A stretch of DNA of 64,000 nt from Monilinia fructicola (Eukaryota; Ascomycota; Leotiomycetes; Helotiales; Sclerotiniaceae), in contig VICG01000015.1 in NCBI GenBank assembly GCA_008692225.1, forward strand, positions 1,009,001-1,073,000, read 5' to 3'. This document shows, one piece after another, positions 25,025-37,158 of the stretch. The translations under genes were made by a program, and so were the position numbers. Position 1 is the first letter of the stretch. Each line of letters opens with the position of its first letter. The notes beneath the pieces are model-generated. The model worked only from the letters and a program-made list of their open reading frames with translations, searched no databases and was not told the DNA's origin.

Positions 25025-27764
25025 CTACTGAGGATCAAGCTCTACATAATTTGCTGGGAAGAGACCCGAATGTCCGTTGTAATGTCCGAACCACCAATCA
25101 TCATCTGGGAATTCCTGTTGGGAGGTTAGTATTCGTGATTTTGTGAGAGACGGAGGGGAGGGGGTAGCGAGGAAGCACCCAAGGGCAAGTACATACCAAA
25201 TCAGTAATCGTAGCACCTTCGGGGAAACTCAATTCATTGTCCTCAGCAGCTTCATAATCGTATTGTGTGGTGGCTGTAGGACCGGCAGCACGAGTGGGTG
25301 CAGCAGCAGGGGCAGCAGGGGCTGGGGCACGAGCAGGTGGTTCTGGCTCAGAGTGATGAGTTGGAACCGGAGCTGGAGCTGGAGCAGGTTCTTCATCTTC
25401 TATGAGCTCAACATAGTTACTTGGGAAGAGACCACTTTCGCCCTTGGAATTGGTGCCCATCCACCAATCATCATCAACCATTTCGATGTTTGTGACATAT
25501 TCGCCTTCGATCAACTCTAATTCATTGTCTTCTGCCTTCTCGTAGTCATATTGGATCAATGCGCGTTTACCGCTGGCAGCAGATGGTTCGTTGACGGCAG
25601 GAGCACTGTGTCCGAACGTTTCGGCGGCCACAGCTGCTCCAGCACCACGAGCGGGATCATGTCCAGCAGGCTCCTCGGTCAGATCTTCCTCATGAGGAAC
25701 GTGTTGAATGGCTTGCTCAGGTGCTGGGTGGTCATAGCGTTCCTCTGGTGCTTCCAATTCAGGCTCTCTTCCACGTGCTACTGGCATAGCAATACGAACG
25801 GGAGACGACTCGCGTTCTGGTTCCTCTTCTGGTTCTGGTGTAGGGCTACGGGGAACGGGGGGAGGTGCGGGAATGTTTGGTCTGCTTTGTTCCTCCTCAT
25901 CCTCGACAGGTGGAGGGCGTGTTGGAAGTCCAGGCATTGGAACTGCACCGGGTCTGCTGGAGTTGTTGATAGGTGGAGGTGGTGGAGATTGATTTTGATC
26001 TCCTGTGATTGATCGTGGAATAGCTGGTGCGCCCATTGGGGCTTGCCCTCCCTTGAATCGATCTCTGATAGCATTGATGCCTCCTGCTGGAGAAGCTGGG
26101 GCTTCTTGCTCTGGTTCTGCTTCGCCGGTTCTCTGTTGACCGATACTGCCTGTAGCAGATTGTCCAGTAGGGTTGGTGGCCACAGGAGCCCATGATTTGC
26201 CGGTATAACCACTCTTCCACTGTCCTCCTCCACTTGGTTGGCTTGCGATGGGTGATGCCACACTCGGGGGAGGTGCATCGCCAGCACCGCTAAGACCCCT
26301 TTCCCTAGCTTTCTTCTCTGCCCATATTTGAGCGGGGGTCTTGCCACCTTCATCGGCAAATGTTCGACTTGCTGCACCAATGGGAGCAGATGCTGCTGGA
26401 ACAGCTGGAGATTGTATTCCGAAACTTCCTGGAGTCGGGGCTTTCGTTCCAGCGAAATTTGCGGAGGAACCAAACCTGTTCGCAACCTTTGGCTTTGGAA
26501 GGGTTGTGAGACGCTCTGATTGAGTAAAAGCCGCGGACCTATCTGCAAGAGATTTGGGTGGTTCGTCGTTGCCTTGGGCGGATGAACCAGTAGCGGCGGG
26601 TGAGACTTCTCTGGGCCCGTCTTCGGAAGGTTTCTGTGCTTTGGCTCTGATTGCTGCTATATCCACTTTACCGACCGGCTCATATGCCCCCTTGACGATC
26701 GTTGGCCTATCATCACCACTGCTCTTAGCTTGAGCTCGCAGTGCTGCAATATCTACTTTGCCAATTGGTTGGTAACCTCCTTTAACAACATCTGAGGCGG
26801 TTCCACGGTCAGATCCACTGGCATCGTTGGATCGCGAAGCCGTTGGCTGCTTGGTCAGCTCTGCCATATTAACTTTTGTGGGTTTGTATGCGGGCTGGAC
26901 TTTTTCAAGTTGTGTTCTGGTGATTTGTGGCGCATCTGCGCCCCATCCATCCCCATCCACGTTGTCATTCTGATTTGTCCTTGACCTCGAACCTGCTAAT
27001 GGGTTGAAGCCCGACACACCACCCGACCGCGTAGGAGTGAATACTGGTTTGGAAGCTGCTGGGGGAGGGGGGCCAGAGGAAGGCGGTGGTGCTGAGCCCG
27101 AGGAATATTTCGCGCCTGATGCATCCGCTACTTTCTGAACAATGCTTTCTGGTGCTAAGTCTGATTCTGATCGAGCTGTTATTTGGACATGATAACCCTA
27201 TGATAATGTGTAAGTATATTTGAAGAGATGACATCCAGATGGGTACCAACATGAAGGATCTTGGATACTGCCGCAAGGTGGCTTGTGAAATAACCCTTTG
27301 TCCGTTCAGGAACGCCTTCACCGCACTATGGGTTGGGTTAGTACCTCCTATTATCTCAAGGCTCCCCTGAATTGTGTGACTAACCCATCCTATAAGAACG
27401 TATTTTGGAAGTGTGGTATTTGGATCCTTGACTTTAACAAATGCGAATTGAACTCGTCCTTCAGAGAAATCCTCAATTAAATCGATAAGTTCTCCCTCTG
27501 CATTTCACAAGGTTAGATGAACTCTCTTGAATTTACCAGGAAAAGTGTGGACGTACCTCCAGTGCTTTGTACCTTTAGCACGCTCTCCTTTCCGCCGCTG
27601 TCCTGTTGAAAAGCATTTACAAGAGGAGCTGATACTGAGAACAAAGCCCACTGTCCATAAGTCGGGCTGGCCGCCGCAGCTCCGGATGGTGCAGCGGAAT
27701 TGACCACTCCAGAATATGAGGATTTAATTGAAGGTCCATTCGTAGACGTATTAAGAGATGCCAT
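25025..27764 (-). CDS. abp1: actin-binding protein Abp1 (ADF-H plus two SH3 domains)
   Basis: Cortical actin-patch adaptor linking F-actin, Arp2/3 and endocytic proteins. Five exons on the minus strand: 27764-27557, 27497-27385, 27325-27251, 27197-25197 and 25114-25025, giving 828 residues with no frame problem. An N-terminal ADF-homology domain covers roughly residues 1-145, with IDLIEDFSEGRVQFAFVKV and YVLIGWCGEGVPERTKGYF. A long disordered Pro/Ala/Glu-rich middle follows. The C-terminus has two SH3 domains: ALIQYDYEKAEDNELEL with DDDWWMG and GLFPSNYVEL, and TQYDYEAAEDNELSFPEG with DDDWWFG and GLFPANYVEL ending at the stop. The last intron splits the second SH3. Three copies of a YxPxGKVDIAALRA-like motif lie at about residues 235-320. 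The start is 742 bp from the divergent F-box gene. Confidence 0.96.
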
Positions 27765-28506
27765 GTTGGCAATAGGTAGAGGCGGGGTAGATATGAGTGA
27801 ACTGTTTTGAGAAGAAAGGAGGTGAGATTGTTGAAGGAGGTTTTGGGATTGGTTTGTGCTCGGCTTGTTCAAGCTGTCGTCATGTTCCAAAACCACACAA
27901 TGGCTGGAACATGCCTGCATTATTACATAAGCAAGAATACCCGTGGACCTAGTTTTGACCGCCACAAGTTGAACTTCCGGTTCACCAACCAAATTACCGA
28001 CCGCCTCACTTTCTTATGCTCTCACCTGCACAACCCACCACCACCACTCACATCTAAGACCACACAGGACTTACCATAGCTACCGACATAAAAACTCAGG
28101 ATCGAAGCATATCTAGAGAAAAAGGTTCATTTTTTCATTTTTTCTCTCTTTATTCATTGTCCATAAGACTTCGACGCTGTACTTCCATTCCCTCCCGTGG
28201 TAACAACAATTTATCCCTTCATTTCTATCAATGACCGTCGCATAGCTTAGCTTATCCTTGCTCTGTCTTGAATGCGACTGGTTTCTCTTCTCCAGAGCAG
28301 ATTCCTGACCCCTCATCACGACAAACTTCTGCTCAATCTGCTCATCCTAACTTAGTCGCATATCTACCAGTATATTTATCTTGGTCATTGAGATTTGAAT
28401 TCAAATCTGCAAAGTATTTGACAAGTGTTAATTTCCTTATTCTCTCTCTTTTTCTCGAGGCTTGATACATTCCAAAGAAGAACCAAGGAACCACACTTGG
28501 TTCAAA
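27765..28506. promoter_or_regulatory. divergent intergenic region between abp1 and the F-box gene
   Basis: 742 bp separate two ATGs pointing outwards, so both promoters must lie here. Pyrimidine-rich stretches precede the F-box start, as is usual for fungal promoters. No defined operator is recognised. Confidence 0.55.
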
Positions 28507-31500
28507 ATGGATACACCCGGTAGCGACATACCTTCTGGGAGTACAGATATATCTACTACAAATACATCTACTGCGACATCTCCCAAGCATAATATCCCAA
28601 GTGCCAGCCCAAACGAACAATCACCCCATACCCATACTATTTCGATTATTGAGAACGACTCAGCCTCGGATGTTTCAATGTCCGCAGATTCTGACGATGA
28701 AGATGAAGATACCATGGATAGCCAGGCCATACAATTGAATCAGAATACACAGGTTCTAGAACAAGTCAATAGTGCCATTTTGCAGTCCTCCCAGCCGGAA
28801 ACTTCCAGGAAGCGGAAATATTCAGAATCCAGAGAAGATGATCCAGATGGCCACATTAACAATCCAAAATTCCTTGAGGAAATGCGCAAACGTCTTAAAC
28901 CATATGAGACACAGGACCATTGGAGAAGCAAAGGCCATTTACATTTAAACCGGTCTGTTCTGCCAGCTGAACTTTGGCATCACATTTTTACTTTCACTCC
29001 TCCTAAAACTTTGGGTAACTTGTTGCAAGTAAACAAGTCTTTCAATACGTATCTTGATCCTTCATCAGATAGCTCCATTGTTCCCCTTTCCAAATCTTCT
29101 GCCCAAGTATTAAAACCAGACGCCATTTGGCGAGCCTCTAGACGTCACTTTAAACCTTCCATGCCTGCTCCTTTAGTTGGACAGACTGAACTCGATATGT
29201 GGAGAATGGCTTGTTCTACTTCTTGTCAGTTCTGTGGCAAGAAATCCCCATCTACCATTTCTGTCCAAACAGACCAATGGCACCTTGGTCCAGGGGAAAA
29301 TGCAGTCATTCCTATCTGGTCATTCGCAGTGAGATCATGTGGACATTGTATTTTGCAACATTCTGTTAAGGTAAGGTCTCATGTGTTCTCTATATACTTG
29401 GGGCTCACTAATTTGTGCCCAGGAGATTGATTTGTTGCTGTCATCGTCAGTTCCATCGCTGGTAATGCCAGCCTTACCATTCATATTTCTTACCAACGAG
29501 CTCCATGTTATACCGGCGACAGCATTGCAGTATGGTCAACCCCCTTCAACTATTAAACTTACGAAATACTATTTTAAGAAGCATGTTGAGGCAATCAAGG
29601 ATGAATTTGAATCTGTCAAAGCTATGGGCTCAGCGACCATAGAAGAATGGCTTAAAGGTCTGGAAGATCGTGGTAAAGCACGACGTAGCGATATGACCAG
29701 ATGGGAGAGATGGGAGGCTAGTGGTGGGATTACTTGGATGAGAAGCTCGGTCCAACAGGAACATTCAAGAGAGGTACCTGCAGCAGCTACCCCAAACACC
29801 AAATCTACCCCTGCACAAGCGCAGTCAATATTAACAAACGGCTTCTCACAATCACCAAACCATGCACCTGTCACGCGTTCCCTACCTCAAGTATCCAAAT
29901 CGTTACCTGCAATACATACCTCTTTTCGTAAGTTCTTCCTGCTGCTAGACATGTAAATCATTCCCTTCACCAGAGACTAACTCCATAGTCATAGCAGCCA
30001 GTAATCCGCCACCACGATACGATTCACCTTCACAGAGTATGTATTCTGCATACACACCTCGGTCAAATCAACAACCGAGACATGAAAGGACGAAGGAAGA
30101 AGTTGCCGATCTCAAAGCGGCACGAAGAGCCGAGATTGAACGAAAATGTTTATCACTAGATCCTCCACTGACAGCAAACGTTTTAGCTCATATGAGTTCA
30201 TTCCAGGCAGCTATACAGATAATTCAGCCACTGAATGATGGTGCCTGGGAGATTTTGAAACCAAGACTACTATCGCAGAGAGAAGAAGCAGAGCAACGTG
30301 AGAATGACCGAATTGCTCAGTCCCGAGTGGTTGAGGAGCGTTCGGAAGAACGTCGTTTCCAGGATGTCCAAGTCAAACCTGAATACAAGGATGCTATCGA
30401 CAGAGAATGGGATGATGTCCAAGCCCCACTTCGAGCTCGAATCGGTGGATACGCCGATGAAACAATCCGTGATGGCTGGAACGGTGGTGACAAAGTGACT
30501 AAAGAATCCAGTCCAAGGTTTGCTGCAGAGGTTCTGATCTATGTCCGGAAGAGGTTTTATGCCGAAATCGCCAAAGATGACGCCGCAGTGCGAGCCACAG
30601 GCCAGGATCCACCATCGGATCCACCAATGGGACCGTATACTCGCAAGCTAACTTTGGAAAATATGAAATGGGTCTTTGATACCAAGATTAAACCTCACAC
30701 TGAGCAGTATAGTAAGGAACTTTTTCTTTGCAATTCCTGCGAGAACAATTTCAAGTACTATGGTTTCGAGGGCGTTGTTCAACATTTTGCTGCCAAGCAT
30801 ACCAGTTCGCTCAGCGTTGGTAGCGTAGTTGTCCATTGGAAATCAGAATGGCCAGAGTACCCGCCGTTTTGTCCGGATCCTAATGCCGCGATCAAGAATG
30901 CTTACTACTCTACTGCATCAAGTGCCAGTATTCCTTATCCAAATTCCTCTATCCCCCCAAACTATGGATATGGTGGGTATCAGCAGCCTGTCTCAGCTGC
31001 ACCAAATTCCAATGTTTACCAGGATCCATATTATTCCCACCCCCAATATGGAAACCAATACGCAGCCCCTCAACCTGGTCCGTATGCACCGCAACAGATG
31101 TATCAGGATCCAAATCAAGGATATTCCCAATATTCTGCGCCGCCATCGTCTGCCATGATTTCGAGTTACAGCGATCCTAATCAGAACTATGCACAATCCG
31201 GTTATGGAGGATCCTACCCTACGTCAACTCAGCCTGGTTATACGCCATTGCCCTCTGGTCAGATCTACCCTGCCTCAATACCGGACAGCAATGTCCAATC
31301 GTCATCTTATGTTCCCCAAAGTGCTGAATTTCCTACTTCGTACAACCAACCTCCTGTGTATTCCAATGGCAGCTGTTCGCAAATTTCAACTTCCCTTTCG
31401 CAGCAAGCACAATCCCAGGCTTCTCCATCACCACAAAAAACCGAAGAGTACAAGGCCCAGCTTCGGGAGCTTGGCCGAGATGCTAAGGCGATCTGGAACT

Positions 31501-33716
31501 CGATGAATGGTGTGAAAGAAGTTCCTGGCAGTGTAAAGGTATATACTATCATCTATCACATCTTGAAGAGGTTTCGCTCCAAGTTCCAACAAGATCCACC
31601 ACTCTCGATGATTGTTGATGGATTATCCAATAATAAGGATATGCGACCTGTTCGGAATATTAATGGACTTCTATGCCGAGCTTGCGTACTAGGTATGGCT
31701 GGCTCTGTCACATCTTTCAAGCCTGACAAGAAACATTTTTCGTTTCCTCAACTCGCCATCCATTTTCGCACAGTCCATGAGGAGGGGGTACCTTCAAACC
31801 TCATCGGCCATTTTCCTGATTGGTCGAAGGACATGGTCGAACTCCCTGATCAGGCGAAAATGTCTTCAGTTTCAACTGCCCCAGGAATGGATGATCAAAA
31901 GCTTGCGATCTTTTCAGAAGCTCTCCCAGAAATCGTTGCTATCCCACCACCGAGAAAGGGTACTACGACTCAGCAAACTCCATCATGGCAACCAAAAGTT
32001 GAGGGCTTAGACCAGGAAGCTACGCCTTGGCAACAGATACCATATGCTAACCAGGACATGACTGAAAACCTTGCGCCTTCGCAAGACAACCATGGAAAGT
32101 ATTACGGCACCGTTACAGACGCCTGTTCTCCGGGTACAGAACCGATTTCTGCCACTTATAGTAGTAACTCATATGATCTCCACAACCCTCGAGACACACG
32201 AGAACGGCAAGCATCGCGTAAACCCACATCTTTTACTTCATCTTCTCGCCATGACAGAAGCCGTCAGGTATTTCATGACAAGAGCGTCGATCGTCACCGT
32301 TCCGTCAAACCTTCATCACCTCTTCTATCCTACTCTACGCCGGATAAAGATTATGACCTCCACGCTGTTCATGATGACGCTCCAGTCTACTCAGATAGGA
32401 GCATTCGATACCGAGAGTTGCACCAACCAGAAAATAGGCCTCGGTACGAACGAACCATCAGAACATACGACGATCTAAGTACTCCTGTTCGAGAGTATGC
32501 GACTATCAATTCACAACACCATAAGTCAAATCGACAGGAAGAACAATTTCCCGCCAGCTCTGATATTTCGAAAGATTCGCTAAAAGCCCAATACAGACCA
32601 TTAGAGGATGCAACATCTCAGCAAAATCGCATCTTCGAAGTCGTCGCTCAGATATCCCAGCAGGCACAGCAAGCGCGCGGAAGGCAAGCGGTCGTACGTG
32701 AAGGGGCCGCTCGGATTACACCTGAAGATGAGGAGTTGCAGAGAGAAGTTATCGGGCAGAAGAATCGTAAGAGGTCGTCGGATGAGGCGACCAACGATGC
32801 AGAACGATTTCTGAACAATTTTCAGCCAGATAGGCGTTCTGAGTTGGGTAGTCAAAGGGTTGAGCGACCAACACGCCGTAGGGAGGATGTCATCGAGCCA
32901 AAATGGGAAGCAGAGTATGCTGAAAGCATGCGGCACAGACGCCCCTTGTCCTCTGAATCCCAGAATCGTCTTCGAGAAACTTATAATGACGAATTAGCCG
33001 CGACTGACCGACCTACTTATGTGTCTGGGGAGCAGGGGGCTCACAATGGGTATTATGTACAAGAGCGCCCGCTTCAGGGACGACAAATTCGAGCTTACGC
33101 TACTGAAAACCATTATGTCGATCCAATACATGGAAAGGCTTTTACCAGAGAGCGATCCCCCGAAACAATCGACCGAAGGCACGCGAGCAACGTAATCTAC
33201 CGTGATGAGAGACAAGGAAGTCATGGAGCTCACCGCACCCCGAGTAGATATGCTCGATATGAAAGTGTTAGACTAGAAAATGACCGAGCACGTTCGAGGT
33301 CTCCAGTATACGTCAAGGTGGGCGCACAACCTGGACAGTATACCGAACGTAGTCCAGACACTCATCTCACTCATCAAGAACCCATATATCGTACGCGGAC
33401 TCCAAAAGAAGATATCATATATGAGAGAGCTCCTCGCCAAGAGTATTACCGTGTCTATGCCGATGAGCCCCGGCCTCGGCAAGCTTATGAATACGTTCAG
33501 TACGATGCTCAGGGTCCTTACGTCATCCATAGACCTGTCCGCCGAGAACCCGAAGCAGTTTATGCAGCATATGAGGACGAGCCATACTCAAGACAACCGC
33601 TTTACGAGACACGAGCAGCCGTTACTCGCACAGATCCTGCCTACTACGAAGAGTATGATCCTCGACACCCAGAACCACCAACCGTAACTACAGCTCGCGA
33701 AGTTCGATACCAGTAG
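28507..33716 (+). CDS. large F-box protein with two zinc-finger-like motifs
   Basis: Predicted substrate receptor of an SCF ubiquitin ligase; target unknown. Three exons: 28507-29370, 29423-29927 and about 29989-33716 (a choice of AG acceptors 6-9 bases apart), giving about 1,698 residues. The N-terminal 120 residues are Ser/Thr and acidic. The F-box follows: VLPAELWHHIFTFTPPKTLG and NLLQVNKSFNTYL. Next comes a Cys-rich patch with CQFCGKKSP and CGHC. The long third exon has two C2H2-like motifs: FLCNSCENNF...GVVQHFAAKH and LLCRACVLG...QLAIHFRTVH. Between them is a Tyr/Gln/Pro/Ser-rich segment. The last 500 residues are Arg/Tyr/Asp-rich, probably disordered. The frame is clean throughout. Such length is unusual for an F-box protein. 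Confidence 0.85.
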
Positions 33717-34977
33717 TTGGTGTTTTTCCTCGGTATTTCCTCGAGAATTTTCTTTATCACTGTAATAGTACGCGCTGCAAGGTCTGTCAAGCATGATTTT
33801 GTCTTTTTTGTATTTCACGGATTTTTGTCTTCTGCTTTTGTGCTATTGTTCTTCATTGAAGAACATTTATTGGATGGTAAATAATTTTCCTATTTATGTA
33901 CCACCATTCCTTTCTAGTTGTTGTAACAGTCATCAACATGTACCACAAGATGAGTTTTTCTATGACTTAAATTACCCTGAGAGTAATCTTCGCCTCGAAA
34001 GGCAGATTATAGGGGCAGGCGTTTGTCTTTCTTAGAACGGGAGTGAATGATTAATGAACCTTTTATCATGTTATACACTTAACGAAAAACTTTATGTTGA
34101 TAGGCAAAGTAATACATAATTCGAATGGAGTCAATTCATTCTTTTATCAAAATATTCTCATCTCAGGTTTATCATAGTGACATGAGAGTTGTGTGATACC
34201 ATAGTATAAATACCTACACTCAGGGCATCCATCTGCTTCATTTATATCTGGGCATCTGAAACAACAATTTATTCAATTGCCCGTCTAGATTCGAAATCTT
34301 AAGGCTATATAACTGGATGTCCTAATTAGAGCATTCACTATGAGCATAGGACTCGAAGTGACTCGACTCTGACTCCTAGTGAGTGACACATCACTTTCAA
34401 CTTTCCTGATTCTTACCACGGTGTTTCTTTTCTCTCTTGTGTTTAAATATCGTTGCCAAATTCAACATCACTAGATAATGCCAAGCTATAAACGTTTTTA
34501 CTGTCAATTCTTTCAAGACGCTTGAATTCTTATATAGTTTCTTAGAATTGATCTTAATATTCCATTAACCCATAAGCTGTTAACAAATTGTGCTGCTTGT
34601 ATCCAAATAGGTAGTCGCTTCGAGGGTTGGATTGGGGATCCCAAGAGCTTTTTATTATCGATTGTTGAACGAGGATATTGAAGGCAAGTATACAGACATA
34701 CATCATCCTACATGCTCCCTGCGGTATACCTCGTTTAGATTTCCTCATTACCATCACCGCGACACCAAAGCTACGGCATATTCTACCAGACAACACATTG
34801 TCGCATCGAAACCGCGTTCCTCGATTCTCGCCTCAAAACCCCCAAGCCAATGATACAAGGTCGATAATTCTGTGCCGCACACAGCTTCTCGAGCTGCACA
34901 TCGAACCACAAGCCAAATCCTCAAATCACGCGCCCAGAAGAACTCCAGGGTCGCACATTCCAGATCCAATAAGAGAT
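33717..34977. other. intergenic region
   Basis: The 3' flank of the F-box gene, A+T-rich, with no recognisable gene. Confidence 0.4.
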
Positions 34978-35385
34978 ATGAAAACCGTCTGGTGGGTGGT
35001 CGTTCTTCTCGTCGCTCGTTCTCTTCTCGGTGGGCATTATGGCGGTGGGCATCATGGCGAACAGAGCGAGGAAAGACAATACAGGGAGAGATGCAATGAT
35101 CGAAGTCGAGATGGACGTTCACGAGATCGATGTCGAGGTCGAGATCGAAGCTTTGAAAGGAGAGATATCAGAGAGAGAAGGGATTCGAGGGGGAAAAGAG
35201 ATACGAGAGAAAGACGGGATAGGAGTAACAGGAGGGAACGGGGAAGTGAGAGAAGTCGGGGCAGCGAGGGGCATGGAGGGGCACAAGGACGATTTGTAAG
35301 AAGAGAATCCGTGAGGCCAAGAGAGAATAGCATAGATCGTGTGGGAAGTCGCAGTAGGGAGAGAGTGGAGAGACGCAGACATTAG
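34978..35385 (+). CDS. hypothetical small Arg/Ser/Asp-rich protein with signal-like N-terminus
   Basis: Frame of 135 codons starting MKTVWWVVVLLVARSLLGG, which resembles a signal peptide or membrane anchor. Next come HYGGGHHGEQ and a long region of RD, RS and RE dipeptides derived from GATCGAGA-like DNA repeats. All three forward frames are open or charged over part of this stretch, which is typical of simple-sequence DNA. The gene may therefore be spurious. No family recognised. Confidence 0.25.
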   Translation: MKTVWWVVVLLVARSLLGGHYGGGHHGEQSEERQYRERCNDRSRDGRSRDRCRGRDRSFERRDIRERRDSRGKRDTRERRDRSNRRERGSERSRGSEGHGGAQGRFVRRESVRPRENSIDRVGSRSRERVERRRH

Positions 35386-37158
35386 ATAACCAGACGCGAG
35401 GGCAGGCGACAGCAGTGTCGAGCCTGTCAGCGCGCAAGGACGCAGACGCGAGCGAACTGCAGGATCGTGACGGTATCAGGTACACTGCGATGAAGGCGAG
35501 GGCGAAAGGCTCGGGTTGCATTGAACTCCCGTGAGTCTGGAGCGCCAGCCGCTATCGGATAGTAGTTTTGCGTTCTCTCGATCGTTGGTTACATGTTCCA
35601 ATAATAGTAAGTGAGATTTAGCAAAGTCTTGAACCCTCGTCACCGATCATCTTAGAATACTCTCGACGCAGGGCAGTGCGTGGAACGTCAGTGTATGAAT
35701 CCATGGATTGATACCGAGCAATGAAACCTAGTATCGAGCACCTACGCCCGCATCCGCGGACCATCACCCGGCGCTACCCTGATGCGCGGGGGATTTGCTA
35801 GGGGGATTAACACGGCATTGGCAAAACAGCGGTAGGTACGTATACCCGTCCGATATATCGGGATCCCACTCGCCGGGTGAGAATCGCACCCACGGATTAC
35901 TATCCGGCGGTCAGAGGGATGAGATAACCTTACCCGGACGCGTACCGACGCCTGATGCGAATGAAACCTAGAAGTTTTCGTATGGATGGATGGATGGATG
36001 GATGGATGCCTAATGTTCCTCCTCCTATTCATCCGTGATCATATTCCCAAATTGAAAGCCAGCCAGCCAACCAGCCACACCCCACCCATCGCAAAATCTC
36101 CACATAAAACAAACAAAACACGATGCAATCGAACCCCTCGGTTCCGCAAGGAACGCAACGAGATGGGGGGGGGGACTCGAGATTTCCATCTATCTATCCA
36201 CGTAAAGCTTCTCTCTCTCTCTCTCTCCATCCAACCAAAATCATCCATCCATCCACACATCACCTAACCCAGCATTCATTCCCCAATAAACGAATGAGTA
36301 AGTCATCCAGAGGATGTTTTCCCATTCAGACAACGAGATAGATAGACCCCTTACCGATGAACACGCGGGGTAGGTAGATTGTTTGATTTCTCCGAGTGGT
36401 AAGCCCACTTAAGCGGCGTGGTGAAGCTGCCGTGCTCGGGGAATGAATAACGTACTTACTACCCACCTACCCACCTACCACCACCTACTCCTACTCCTAC
36501 TGTAGCCAACATATCAATAATGAACTGGAAGAGATGGCTTCTTGGGAATTAGATATCGTCGCGCGGTGGGCAAGGACAGATCAATCAATACTCACTCCTC
36601 TTCTTAGATATAGTTCCGAGTGGATTTTGTAGCCCACTTGATCAGATGCTCCAAAGGTTGTCTGTCAGATGCAAGTGCTATGAGGCGATGCATGATCAAT
36701 ACAATCAATTAAGATGTGATTTCTTGCCTCTATTCATGTACACATATCCCCGGTTTGCTCTATATCCAAACGAAACGTGCCGGACAGCGCCTATGCCTAC
36801 AAACAAAAGTGTAAATGATATGACCCAAATCCTAACCTGAAAATTGGGAATTCATTCAATTCGCCTAAACAACTCCATTGGATTTTTGTAAAATGCCCAA
36901 GCATAACAACAACGCTAGCGCCGCATACCCATCTAAACCGCATCCCATGCCATCCTTCATACAACTCCAAATACATCAAAATTATATGCCCGTAAATAAA
37001 CTTAATCTAAGGTATCATCTCATAGCATGCCATATTCTCCAAATCCTCCCAAGAAACAAATCCCGGTAATTTTATCCCATAATTATTTTGTACAGTTGAT
37101 CCATTTTCTCGTTGAAAAGTTCGACCTCGGTCTCCAACCCAATGGAATCACCTTCTGG
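35386..37158. other. intergenic region with simple repeats
   Basis: Contains GGAT/CATC and TC tracts (about 35981-36005 and 36211-36226) and short CTAC runs near 36.46 kb. No gene recognised. It lies downstream of the Trk gene. Confidence 0.4.

Noticed and set aside
35750..35950. Possible tRNA on the minus strand
   Set aside because: A GGGTG/CACCC stem with a 7-base loop resembles a T-arm, but the loop is not TTCRANY and I could not form consistent anticodon and acceptor stems.
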